64,000 bases of DNA from Apus apus. Lineage: Eukaryota; Chordata; Aves; Apodiformes; Apodidae. The stretch lies in assembly GCF_020740795.1 (NCBI RefSeq), contig NC_067305.1, positions 1,488,001 to 1,552,000 on the forward strand, given 5' to 3'. The stretch's first letter is position 1. The number at the start of each line of letters is the position of its first letter. The position numbers and the translations under genes are program-made. Under the pieces are notes generated by a model. The model was not told the DNA's origin. It was given only the letters and a program-made list of their open reading frames with translations, and searched no databases. Positions 47,001 to 56,887 of this stretch are shown here, one piece after another.

Positions 47001-48936
47001 CACTTTCACAAAACCCCCGATGCTTTTTGCCTTCCCAAAACCCTGCATCCCTGCACCTTTCCTGCTCACTCTGGATGTGGCCCACAAGCCCCACCACATC
47101 CACCAGACACCTTCTTGGGTTTCCCAATTCTTAAAGCTGATGAGAACACACTGCAGCTAAAAAAACCTCTGGACATTCAACAGCTGGTAAGTGCAAGGTT
47201 ATAGGATCATTTCTAAACATCTGCCCAGGGACTTGGACCTCGAGGAGGGTTTAATTTCCAGCCAGTGGCTGCTGGCACAGATTTGCACCTCTCAGACTGA
47301 ACACACTCAGCACAACCCACTTCTACCATCACCCAAAGCAGAACTCACGTTCCACAGAAACCATGAGCTGCTGGTGCTCAGGGTGACAAAAGGAAACGTC
47401 CAAATAAGCAGCACAGCCCTGAACAACTGTGTGGAAAAGCAGTAAGTGCTTCCCCACCACCAACCACCTTGCCTCAGTGTTAACTCTCAAGGCTGCTTAT
47501 TGCCCAGGAAAAGTTCTGGTTTCCAAACCATTTTTCACAAGCAGTGACTGCATCTTGTATATTCAGTGCAGCTGGGCAAAAAAAAAAAAAAAATCACCCA
47601 GGTAAGCAACAGGCAGAAATAGTCCAGGTACAAACTGCCACACACATATTTTCCACTCTGAGGTAATGCAAAATGCAACAGTAACCAAAAATTAGTGCAG
47701 CAGGGCCCTATTATACCTTTGATCTCTGTCCAAACTGATATAAAGGGAAAACCCATTGTAACTTGGGAATAAAAATAAGCTACTTATCCTCTCTCTCCCT
47801 CTTTTTTAGGTTCAGCTCTGAGACCACAACTTTGTTAGTAAAGTAAGTTCTTGGAAACATGAGGATCTTTTAAGCTTTCAGCTGCACCTCCTCCAGCTGC
47901 TGCCAGGGGGTCTTTTCTTCTCCCCGCAGGCTCCAGCTGCAGCGGTGGAGCTGGCACTTCCAGCTTCACACTTGAGGGTGATATTTGCTGCTTCACTCCC
48001 CACCCAACACAACACGCTCTCCTCCCACCCATAACCTGATTTTAAAGAAACAAAACCGAACTCGCGGCAGGAGTTGGTGGCATGAATTCTACCGGCTAGA
48101 AAGGTGGGATAAAGACACCTGGATAACTTCTGCAGGGCTCTTCCAGCTCCCAACAGAGCAAAGCTTCACGCATCAGCTCAGGGGTGCACGGAGGCTGCCC
48201 CTGATGGGTGCAGGAAGGATCCATATGGCCCAGGAAGGATCCATATGGCCCACCTGCAGCCACATGAGACAAGCACTGATATTAATAGAAATCCTTCAGG
48301 CAGAGCAAGCAGCTCCCCAGCCACATGCTTCCCCCAGCAGCAACACTGGCAGGATCGAGCATCCTGAGCCCTGCCCCGGGCTCTCACCCACCGCAACAGG
48401 CAACACCCCAGGCGGGCAAATGCCTCCTTCTTCACCCTACCCCAAATTCCCTAACATAGGCAAAAAGCAGCAGACGGAGCCCCAGGAGCAGGCAGCCCCT
48501 CCAGCTCATACCCCGGCTACTTCGCGAACACCTGACCGGCTTCAGGCTAAAAAACAAACCCACCGAACAAGGCACAACAGCCGCACCTGCCGCCCCGAGC
48601 GGGGCGGGGGGCTCGGGAAGGCCGCCGCCCCCGGCCCGGGGCCCGTCACGCCGCCGCCAGCCGGGCAGGGGGTCGGCGGGGACCCCCGCGAGCGCGGGGG
48701 CCGGTGTCACGCGCTGCGCGGGGCCCCCGCACCCCCCGGCGCTCCCACCTGTGGCGGCCCCGGCCCGGCCCGGCCTCCCCCCGCCCGGCCTCCCCCCGCC
48801 GCCCCGGCCCGGCCTCCCCCCGCATCCCGCCGCGTGGCCCCGCGCCCCGAGCCACCCCCGGGCCCCAGCGCCGGCCCCGGCCCCCCGGGCCCCCCGACCC
48901 CCCGACCCCCGGGCGCTCCCACCTCTTCCGCTCCAT
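34834..48936 (-). CDS. MBD3: MBD3, NuRD-complex methyl-CpG-binding-domain protein (MBD 5' half not found)
   Basis: MBD3 is a core subunit of the nuclear NuRD chromatin-remodelling and deacetylase complex. Six exons join in frame to 257 aa: 48923-48936 (MERK), 41874-42033, 38945-39082, 37511-37601, 36316-36493 and 34834-35026. Residues 5-22 are the C-terminal half of the MBD ([17 protein letters not shown]). [49 protein letters not shown] and [20 protein letters not shown] are signature MBD2/3 segments. Residues 195-225 ([20 protein letters not shown]) form the coiled coil that binds GATAD2 in the family, followed by a Glu-rich tail. TDEDIR and [12 protein letters not shown] favour MBD3 over MBD2. 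The roughly 32 residues between MERK and PSGKK in full-length MBD3 are not visible; the direct splice AG|C gives serine and reproduces the mammalian Mbd3b isoform. Confidence 0.93.
35027..36315 (-). other. MBD3: MBD3 last intron
   Basis: About 1.3 kb, AT-rich, free of recognisable CR1. Nothing else identified. Confidence 0.7.
36655..37140 (+). repeat. CR1 LINE fragment, sense
   Basis: Closely similar to 1660-2108 and 59045-59455 (GGGCAGTGGAGCTGGGGAAG, CCTGGAGACAAGGAGGTGAG). Inside the MBD3 intron between 36494 and 37510. Confidence 0.88.
37795..38040 (+). repeat. CR1 LINE 3' fragment, sense
   Basis: From GGATTAAAACTGGAAGAGGG to CCCAAACCATTCTGTGATC. In the MBD3 intron 37602-38944; the rest of that intron shows nothing recognisable. 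Confidence 0.88.
39388..39650 (-). repeat. CR1 LINE 3' fragment, antisense
   Basis: Begins ACAGAGTATCAGGGGTTGGA and continues to CCATTGCCCCTCGACAGGAG, the inverse of the 16.5 and 52.7-kb copies. In the MBD3 intron 39083-41873. Confidence 0.87.
40790..41475 (+). repeat. CR1 LINE fragment, sense
   Basis: Starts near TCAGGGCTGACCTCCTGGAG and includes the segment translating as [20 protein letters not shown], near the C terminus of CR1 ORF2. Ends CACCATTCTATGATTCTG. Confidence 0.87.
41562..41745 (+). repeat. CR1 LINE 3' fragment, sense, next to MBD3 exon
   Basis: GACCCTGGCCCAGGTTGCCC to CACTCTAGGATTCTATGATT; lies about 130 bp from the MBD3 exon at 41874, a short distance for the splice-donor side. 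Confidence 0.87.
41874..42033 (-). CDS. MBD3: MBD3 exon with second half of the MBD
   Basis: 53 codons beginning [17 protein letters not shown] and ending YDYSSQAK before a GTAAGA donor. The acceptor is a TTTTTTTCAG tract. High similarity to the vertebrate MBD2/3 consensus. Confidence 0.96.
42034..48922 (-). other. MBD3: MBD3 intron 1 (6.9 kb)
   Basis: Holds one CR1 (45262-45680) and otherwise unique sequence. I searched it by eye on the minus strand for the missing MBD segment (SGLSAG, GWERE, DV[FY]YY) and saw no match. A 20-bp tandem duplication of AGGATCCATATGGCCCAGGA-type sequence lies at about 48225-48262. GC content rises sharply from about 48560. Confidence 0.6.
45262..45680 (+). repeat. 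CR1 LINE 3' fragment, sense
   Basis: GAGGGCTGGAGCAGCTCTGC through CCCAAACCATTCTATG. Preceded by a short GC-rich unique stretch. Confidence 0.88.
48923..48936 (-). CDS. MBD3: MBD3 coding exon 1 (MERK plus split serine/arginine codon)
   Basis: ATG at 48936, then MERK and AG before GTGGGAGC. In mammals this GTGGGAG is both an internal donor and the codons for W-E of full-length MBD3. Here the continuation reads WERPGVGG and then degenerates into GC-rich non-MBD sequence, so only the short exon is supported. Confidence 0.75.
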
Positions 48937-49165
48937 CTTGTCCCGCTTCCCGCCGCCTCCGCCGGCTCTTCCCGCCCGCCGCGCTCTCCTCCCGCCGGCG
49001 GCTGTTCCGCGCTCCCGCCGCCCCCCCCCCCCCAGAGGCGGCGCTGCGGCCCGTCCCGGTCCCGGTCCCGGTCCCGTCCCGCTCCTCCCGCCGCTCCCGC
49101 CTCCCCCAGGCCGAGGCGGCCGCTCGGCCCCGCTCCGCCCGCCCCGCCGTCCCGCTCCCGCCCCT

Positions 49166-49201
<36 letters not shown>

Positions 49202-49409
49202 CGCCTCCTCCCGCCGCGGCTGGATCCCTCCGCCCGCGCACGCCGCGGGAATATAGTCCCTCCCCACCTCCTCCCCGCCACCGACCCGGACCCCCGGGGG
49301 GCTCCCCGCTCATCCCCGAACCTCCCCCCCCCCCGGGCCCGGACTCACCCCAGCGCCGGGCGCCGCGGCCCCCCCCGCTGTCCCGGCAGCGCCGCTTTGG
49401 GCATCGTCC

Positions 49410-49560
49410 CCGCGACCCCCGCCCCTCCTGCCCCGCCCCCCGCGACCCCCGCCCCTCCTGCCCCTCCTGCCCCGCCCCCCGCGACCCCCGCCCCTCCTGC
49501 CCCTCCTGCCCCGCCCCCACGACCCCGCCCCCCCGCGACCCCTGCCCTGCCCGCCCCTCC
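49410..49560. repeat. Short GC-rich tandem repeat
   Basis: Imperfect copies of CGCGACCCCCGCCCCTCCTG in tandem, about three to four, just upstream of the MBD3 CpG island. Confidence 0.7.
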
Positions 49561-49848
49561 TGCCGACCCCCGCCCTGGCCCCCATGCCTGTCTTCCCCCC
49601 TTCCCCCGCCCCCTGCCCCGTCCCCCCCTCTGTCCCCCTTCCCGACCCCCACCCTGCCTCCCCGCCCTCGCTCCCACTCCCCATCCCCCCCTTCCCGACC
49701 CCCACCCTGGTCCCCATTCCTGTCCCCCCCTTCCCGAGCCCTGCCCCCTTGCCCTGTCCCCCCCCCCGTTCCTGCCTCCCCCATTCCCGACCCCCACCCT
49801 GCCCTGCCCCCCAGCCTGGTCCCCCCGTTCCTGTCCCCCCCTTCCCCA

Positions 49849-50290
49849 CCCGAGCCCTGCCCCCCATTCTTGTCCCCCCCAGCCCCACCCGAGCCCTGCC
49901 CCCCATTCCTGCCCCCCCCTTCCCCACCCGAGCCCTGCCCCCCGTTCCTTCCCCCCTCTTCCCCACCCGAGCCCTGCCCCCCATTCTTGTCCCCCCCAGC
50001 CCCACCCGAGCCCTGCCCCCCATTCTTGTCCCCCCCTTCCCCACCCGACCCCTGCCCCCCATTCCTGCCCCCCCCTTCCCCACCCGAGCCCTGCCCCCCA
50101 TTCCTGTCCCCCCCTTCCCCACCCGAGCCCTGCCCCCCGTTCCTGCCCCCCCCTTCCCCACCCGAGCCCTGCCCCCCATTCCTGTCCCCCCCTTCCCCAC
50201 CCAAGCCCTGCCCCCCATTCCTGTCCCCCCCTTCCCCACCCGAGCCCTGCCCCCCATTCCTGCCCCCCGTTCCTGTCCCCCCCAGCCCCA
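49849..50290. repeat. 40-bp C-rich minisatellite
   Basis: About eleven tandem copies of a 40-bp unit built around GAGCCCTGCCCCCCATTCCT followed by a C7 run and TTCCCCACCC. Less regular related sequence extends left to about 49590. The minus strand is G-run-rich. Long open frames across it on both strands are artefacts of the repeat. Confidence 0.93.
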
Positions 50291-50524
50291 CCCCAGGACG
50301 CAGGGCAGGGATGGGCTTCCTGGGCACATCCCCATGGACAGACCCCCTGAGCCCCCCGGCCAGGGCAGGCCCTGCCCGGGTGTGTCCCCCCCAGAGCCCC
50401 CGTTGTGCAGCAGAAGGGGGGGCTTCTCCTCAGAGGGGTTTTCTGGGTTCATCTTGTGTGTCCAGCAGCTCCAGGGTAGCACCCACACCCCTTCCCCAGG
50501 GACTGCGTCCAAAAACGATCCCTA

Positions 50525-50545
50525 CACACACACACACACACACAA
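50525..50545. repeat. (CA)n microsatellite
   Basis: About ten CA units between the two minisatellites. Confidence 0.9.
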
Positions 50546-50717
50546 ACAACCAAAACCAAGGAGGAAAATCTGCTCTGGAGGAGAAGTGTGAAGACAAAAA
50601 AATGAGAAGGTTGGTCTTTTTTTTAAAAAGGAAAAATGTATAAACCACAATGTGTTACCAAATCATCTCCTGCAGTACCCGGGAGTGAGGTGTTGGGCCT
50701 CCTGCTGCCAGTTAACA

Positions 50718-51085
50718 CCCCAGACACCCCAGGTTTGCTCAGGGACACCCCAGGTTTGCTCAGGGACACCTCAGGATTGATCAGGGACACCCTGGGTTTG
50801 CTCACAGACACCCCAGGTTTGCTCAGGACACCCCAGGTTTGATCAGGGACACCTCAGGATTATCAGGGACACCCTGAATTTGCTCAGGACACCCAAGGAT
50901 TTCTCATGGACATCTCAGGATTGATCAGGGACACCCCAGGTTTGCTCACAGACACCCCACGACTGCTCAGGACACCCCAGGTTTGCTCACAGACACCCCA
51001 GGACTGCTCAGGGACACCCCAGGTTTGCTCAGGGACACCTCAGGATTGATCAGGGACACCCCAGGTTTGCTCAGGACACCCCAGC
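50718..51085. repeat. 21-bp minisatellite
   Basis: About 17 imperfect copies of CAGGTTTGCTCAGGGACACC plus one base, with variants containing GATT or CACAGA. Because 21 is divisible by three it gives seven-residue periodic open frames on both strands, which are not evidence of a protein. Confidence 0.93.
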
Positions 51086-51194
51086 ACTCCAGCTGCTCCT
51101 GCCATGACAGCGCCCATGTGCTGAAAGCCCGGCAGGCAGCAGGAGGCAGCAGGTCCTCCACAGCAAGCACAGCACTTCATCTTCAGGACAGCTT

Positions 51195-51710
51195 CGTGGT
51201 GAAAAGCTCTGGAGCCCTCAGCACAGGAAAGAGATGGAGCTGTTGGAGCAAGTCCAGAGGAGGCCACGGAGATGATCCAAGGGCTGGAGCAGCTCTGCTC
51301 TGGAGACAGGCTGGGAGAGTTGGGGTGTTCAGCCTGGAGAAGAGAAGGCTCCAGGGAGACCTTAGAGCAGCTTCCAGTGCCTGAAGGGGCTCCAGGAAAG
51401 CTGGGGAGGGGCTTGGGACAAGGGCAGGGAGGGAGAGGACAAGGGGGGGATGGATGAAAACTGGGAGAGGGAGATTGAGGTTGGACATGAGGAGGGAATT
51501 CTGGAGTGTGAGGGTGGGGAGAGCCTGGCCCAGGTTGCCCAGGGAAGCTGTGGCTGCCCCATCCCTGGCAGTGTTGAAGGGCAGGTTGGATGGGGCTTGG
51601 AGCAGCCTGGGCTGGTGGGAGGTGTCCCTGCCCATGCAGGGGGGTTGGATCTAGATGATATTTAAGGTGCCTTCACACAAAAACCATTCCATGATTCTAT
51701 GATTCTATGG
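51195..51710 (+). repeat. CR1 LINE fragment, sense
   Basis: Starts GTGGTGAAAAGCTCTGGAGC and ends CCATGATTCTATGATTCTAT. The terminal repeat is well preserved. Confidence 0.88.
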
Positions 51711-52289
51711 AAATAGTGATTCTGTTCTCACAGAATGAAAAGTTAGTTTGTAAAGTCTGGTCTTTGCAGAAAGGGATGAACTTTCCCCTCCCGCAGCCGC
51801 CTCTTGGGCTCAGTGGCAGAGACCAGACCAAGGACAATCCTGGCACTTCCTCTCTCTAACAGCTAAAAACTTTGTCATCCAAAAGGGCTCGAGTCGTGGG
51901 TTGTTTCAGCCTCAACTCAAGTTGACAAACACACCTATCGGGTACAGAAACATATTCTTTTCCTACTCACAACCCAAATTAAGAAAGTAACTGGGCAGCT
52001 CTTCAACCTACTGGTGTTCACCCTGGCACAGGAAAAGCCTCCCAGGGTTTGCAGCCTGTTTTCAGACACCCACACTCTGCTTTCAAACGTCCACTCAGAC
52101 AGTTGAAGGGCACCACAAATTGATGTTAAAAAGAAACAAAGCCTTGTTTTAAACTCAGGGCCAGGAATCCCGTGTTCCCATGACACAGGATCGGCTCTGA
52201 AAGCTGCACCCAAGAGCTCCCAGTTGCTGCTGAACTAGGAATGATTTGCTTAAAATCAAACATCAGTGAGAACAGCTCAAGAGTTCCAG
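51711..52289. other. Intergenic, nothing recognised
   Basis: Unique sequence between two CR1 copies, upstream of MBD3. Confidence 0.5.
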
Positions 52290-52905
52290 CAGTGTGAGGA
52301 GCAGGCCAGTGGTAGCTTGGGGTGCATCAGGAGGAGTGTGTCCAGCAGGTCAGGGAGGTTCTCATCCCCCTCTGCTTGGCCCTGGTGAGACCTCACTTGG
52401 AGTGTTGAGTCCAGTTCTGGGCTCCCCAGTTCCAGAGGGACAGGGATCTACTGGGGAGAGGCCAAGGGAGGCCACGAGGATGATTAAGGGACTGGAACAC
52501 CTGCCTGATGGGGAAAGGCTGAGAGACCTGGGGCTGTTCAGTCTGGAGAGGAGAAGCCTGAGGGGGCATCTCATGAATGTCTGTCAATCCATGAGGGCAG
52601 CAAGAAGGCAGGACAAGCTCTTGTCACTTGTGCCCTGGGACAGGACGAGGGGCAATGGATTCAAACTGGAGCCCAGGAAGTTCCACCTCGAGATGAGGAA
52701 GAACTTTCCTGTGAGGGTGACAGAGCCCTGGGACAGGCTGCCCAGAGAGGCTGTGGAGTCTCCTTCTCTGGAGAATTTCCAGACCTGTCTGGATGCCTTT
52801 CTGAGTGACCTGCTCTGGTTTTGGTCCTGCTCTGGCAGGGGGGTTGGACTGGATGATCTTTGGAGGTCCCTTCCAACCCCTGACGTGCTGTGATCCTGTG
52901 AGTGA
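52290..52905 (+). repeat. CR1 LINE fragment, sense
   Basis: Very similar to the 3' 600 bp of the copy at 55135-56125 (GTAGCTTGGGGTGCATCAGG, CACCTGCCTGATGGGGAAAG). Same subfamily and probably similar age. Confidence 0.9.
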
Positions 52906-54019
52906 GGAGCAATTGCAACAGCTCCCTGGGGAGAAACCAAAGGCTCATCAAACCCAGCAGACCTTGGGTGCTGCCTGAGGAATCTGGGCAGAAAGAGGGA
53001 CAAGACCTGGCAGGCCTGAGGACACACATTCCAACGAGCTGAAGACACAACCCAAACCAGGAGTCTGAGTCTACAGAACGTGTAGACTAAGAAGGTAACA
53101 CAAAACCCCCCAAACATCATTGATTTGGTTTATTTTGCACATCAGGTTTATAAATTACTCCCATTAAGACAAGATCTGCTGTGAAGGTGATTGGATGGAG
53201 GGTGCTAGGCAGGTTGGCCAGTGAAGTTCACAACTAAGTGGTCACAGCTGCTCATGGGAAGGGGAAGGTCCCCACAACCTGCTGCAGAAGCTGAGTTGGG
53301 CATCCCAAGGTCACCTCCAAGCAGGGTCCCCACGGACGGATGGCTCCCAACACTCCACCCAGCAACAAATCTCCTATAACAAAGACAGAGCAGGCAGTCA
53401 GCAGTGCTTCCTGCAGGGCTCCAGCAGCCAGCACCACTGCTGGGTCTCCAAAGCCTCCAGCAGCCAGGCAGGAGGTCTGTCCCAGCAGCCACAACAGGCT
53501 CAGCACAAGGCCTGGAGTCTCTCTGGAAGGAGGCACAGGCCCCACACAACCATCTTTTTTCTCTCTTCTTGGAGAGGAATTTGCTCTTCCCAGCTGATTT
53601 GTGCAGAATGACACATCAAAGCTGTTATTTCAAACCAAGGGAACATCTGCTGTGGCCTCAAGAATGTTTCCATGTTCCCACCACTGGCTAAGACACTTTT
53701 CAAGCACAGAAAGCCCTCAGGAGGTCATGTCACTGCCTCTGTGACCCAAGAGCTTTTTCTCTGTCTTGTCCCACCCATGGTCACCTGAGATGCTCCAAGT
53801 GCAGCTGGCTTCCTCAGCTTGGTTGTTGGATTTCATGAGTTCAAACTGCAAAACACAGGGTTTGAGACCAACGTGGAGAGGGCAGATGGACCAGAGTTCT
53901 GTGGTACCTGTGTAACTGCTGGGGGCAGGGGAGGGGGTGAGCTCTGGGGACCAGGGCTAGGACACAAGGGGGGGCTGCAACCTCAGGCACAAATCCAGGC
54001 TGGGGGGAGAATGGCTGGA
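52906..54019. other. Intergenic, nothing recognised
   Basis: Unique sequence of average composition. No exon or RNA identified. Confidence 0.5.
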
Positions 54020-54690
54020 GAGCAGCCCTGAGGAAAAGGACTTGGGGGTGGGAGGAGATGAGAAGCTCAACATGAGCCACCAGTGTGTCCTGGAGCCCAG
54101 AGGTCATTTGTGTCCTGGGCTGCATCCAAAAAAGTGTGGCCAGCAGGGCCAGGGAGGGGATCCTGCCCCTCTGCTCTGCTCTGGTGAGACCCCCCTGGAG
54201 AACTGGGGCCAGTTCTGGAGCCCCCAACAGGAGAGACACGGAGCTGGCAGAGAGGGTCCAGAGAAGGGCCATGAAGATGATCCAAGGGCTGGAGCAGCTC
54301 TGCTCTGGAGACAGGCTGGGAGAGTTGGGGTGTTCAGCCTGGAGAAGAGAAGGCTCCAGGGAGACCTTAGAGCACCTTCCAGTGCCTGAAGGGGCTCCAG
54401 GAAAGCTGGGGAGGGGCTTGGGACAAGGGCAGGGAGGGAGAGGACAAGGGGGGATGGATGAAAACTGGCAGAGGGAGATTGAGGTGAGACATGAGGAGGA
54501 AATTCTGGAGTGTGAGGGTGGTGAGAGCCTGGCCCAGGTTGCCCAGGGAAGCTGTGGCTGCCCCAGCCCTGGCAGTGTTGAAGGGCAGGTTGGATGGGGC
54601 TTGGAGCAGCCTGGGCTGGGGGGAGGTGTCCCTGCCCATGCAGGGGGTGGGATCCAGGTGTTCATTTAAGTTCCCTTCCAACCTTCACCA
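54020..54690 (+). repeat. CR1 LINE fragment, sense, with unusual tail
   Basis: Typical 3' section but ending GATCCAGGTGTTCATTTAAG and CAACCTTCACCATCCC rather than the common terminus. The same tail and the next 100 bp recur at 58388-58752. Confidence 0.87.
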
Positions 54691-54960
54691 TCCCATCACT
54701 CCATAAGGAATGGAAGGCAGCTGTGCCAGGGGAAGTTCAGATTTCACATTAGCAGAAGGTTCTCTCCTGTGAGAGGCTGGTGGGTCACAGGAACAGACTC
54801 CCAAGGGAGGCAGTCACACATCAAGCTGTCAGAGCTCCAGGAGCATCTGGATGATGCTCTTGGTCTCTTGGTTTAGTTCAGGGGGTCTTGTGAGGAGCAG
54901 GGAGCTGGACTGGATCATCCCTATGGATCTCTTCCAACTTGAGAGATTCTATGATTCTAG
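54691..54960 (+). repeat. Second, older CR1-type 3' end, sense
   Basis: TGTGCCAGGGGAAGTTCAGA through CTTCCAACTTGAGAGATTCT and ATGATTCTAG; a different CR1 lineage abutting the preceding copy. Confidence 0.75.
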
Positions 54961-55134
54961 GACTTTGGTTTGTTCACCCTTTGGTTACCCCAAGGATCTG
55001 GTTGCACATATTTTGAAAACAGGGAAGAGTAAATTGCAACAATATCCCTGGAGAAAACAGACTTAGAAAAGTGACTTCCAGACTCACTGATTTCCCCACA
55101 AGATGTGTGGCTTGAAGGCAAGATTCTTCCTTCC

Positions 55135-56125
55135 ATTTTCATGAGACTTGGAACTAGTGGAGACCCTCAGGGATCAGAGCTGGGTCCAGTCCTGTTCAAC
55201 ATCTTTATCAATGACCTCGATGATGGGACAGAGTGTCTTCTCAGCAGGTTTGCTGATGACACAAAGCTGGGAGGATTGGCTGATCCACCTGAAGGCTGGG
55301 CAGCCATCCAGGGAGATCTGGCCAGGCTGGAGAGCTGGGCAGAGGAACCTCATGAGGTTCAACAAGAGCAAGGGCAGAGTCCTCCCCCTGGGGAGGAACA
55401 ACAAAATGCACCAGTTCAGGCCAGGAGCTGACCTGCTGGAGAGCAGCTCCATGGAGAAGGACCTTGGAGTCCTGGTGGACAACAAGTTCTCCATGGGACA
55501 ACAATGTGCCCTTGTGGCCAGGAAGGCCAGTGGTAGCTTGGGATGCATCAGGAGGAGTGTGTCCAGCAGGTCAGGGAGGTTCTCATCCCCCTCTGCTCGG
55601 CCCTGGTGACACCTCACTTGGAGTGTTGTGCCCAGTTCTGGGCTCCCCAGTTCCAGAGGGACAGGGATCTACTGGGGAGAGGCCAAGGGAGGCCACGAGG
55701 ATGATGAAGGGACTGGAACACCTGCCTGAGGAGGAAAGGCTGAGAGACCTGGGGCTGTTCAGTCTGGAGAGGAGAAGCCTGAGGGGGCATCTCATGAATG
55801 TCTGTCAATCCATGAGGGCAGCAAGAAGGCAGGACAAGCTCTTGTCACTTGTGCCCTGGGACAGGACGAGGGGCAATGGATTCAAACTGGAGCCCAGGAA
55901 GTTCCAGCTCAAGATGAGGAAGAACTTCTTTGCTGTGAGGGTGACAGAGCCCTGGGACAGGCTGCCCAGAGAGGCTGTGGAGTTTCCTTCTCTGGAGACT
56001 TTCCAGACCTGTCTGGATGCCTTTCTGAGGGACCTGCCCTGGTTTTGGTCCTGCTCTGGCAGGGGGGTTGGACTGGATGATCTTTGGGGGTCCCTTCCAA
56101 CCCCTGACATCCTGTGATCCTGTGA
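55135..56125 (+). repeat. CR1 LINE, sense, longest copy with RT sequence
   Basis: About 990 bp. The 5' part translates (from about 55180) as [15 protein letters not shown] and then FADDTKLGG, the catalytic FADD motif of LINE reverse transcriptase. It is 5' truncated and not an intact ORF2, so it is not autonomous. Confidence 0.9.
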
Positions 56126-56887
56126 TTTAGAAACATTTACATGTAACTTATCCTGCTCAGAGCATGGAGATGTGCAGAGCGTCCTGCAAGTGTCCATGGC
56201 TGCCTCTGGATCTTCTGCCATCAGCAGCATTTCGTGCAAGGCAAAAATCAACCCAACTCCCTTCTACTTGCAGCAAGGAATGCAAAAGTTTTCTGTCTTA
56301 TACACAAATATGGACTTAGAGGCCCCAGAGAAGTGTCAAACTGCTCCTCTAGCTTTAGGGATGGTCAGCCTTCGAGAGGACTCAGCACATTTCATGGAGG
56401 TTTTGAAGGGAAATGAATGAATTTTCAAGGAAAAAAATACTCAAGAAAGTAAATTTTCCCATTAACTTGTGGTCCACAAGAACCAGCTCTGAACATTCAA
56501 CTACCCTTTAATAATAGTTAGGAATAGAAAGAAGCTGGAATTTGCCCAGCACCAAAACCAGTCATGAGCTTGGAGCCATTCCCTTGGGATCAGGAGCACT
56601 CAGACCTGCCAGAAGTCCCAGATCACCACAGGTTGGTTGGACTTCTCCAGAACCAAAGCACCTTGTGAAAATTCCACTGCTTTCAAAATTATCCCTTGAA
56701 AAATCACCTTCTTAAGATCTCAGCCCTCTGGGAAACCTGATATTGAAAATAATAAATCCCTAAACAATTGGAGAAGTTCTGGGTTTGGACCAACACTGTG
56801 GTTGTAGCCTGGTCCAACAGGCCCCATCAACTGTCACATCAACCCAATCCTGAGAGGCACAAACAGAACTTACCATCAGAGGGAAGT
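56126..56887 (-). other. UQCR11: UQCR11 3' UTR and flank
   Basis: Sequence after the UQCR11 stop. A minus-strand ATTAAA at 56507-56512 would give a UTR of about 380 nt. No canonical AATAAA was noticed nearer. Confidence 0.45.

Larger units (their letters stand above)
48560..49600 (-). promoter_or_regulatory. MBD3: CpG-island promoter of MBD3
   Basis: Very CpG-rich sequence around MBD3 exon 1, with a (CT)n tract at about 49168-49199 on the plus strand and C-runs. No TATA box. The transcription start is probably between 48.95 and 49.3 kb, but cannot be placed. Confidence 0.6.

Noticed and set aside
48646-49281. Possible longer MBD3 exon 1 reading on as [13 protein letters not shown]
   Set aside because: It diverges from MBD3 after seven residues into Gly/Arg-rich sequence with no MBD residues; the short exon with the GTGGGAG donor fits the downstream phase.
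48432-50650. Very long open frames on both strands (up to 631 codons), Pro-rich or Gly-rich
   Set aside because: They run straight through the CpG island and the 40-bp minisatellite; the periodic peptides are produced by the repeat and base composition, and no domain is recognisable.
50623-51170. Short repetitive peptides with SLSKPGV-type units
   Set aside because: Direct product of a 21-bp minisatellite, whose unit length is a multiple of three.
55135-55431. Reverse-transcriptase motif FADD as a possible domesticated gene
   Set aside because: It is a 5'-truncated CR1 ORF2 remnant with the usual CR1 3' end following; no sign of an intact or conserved reading frame.
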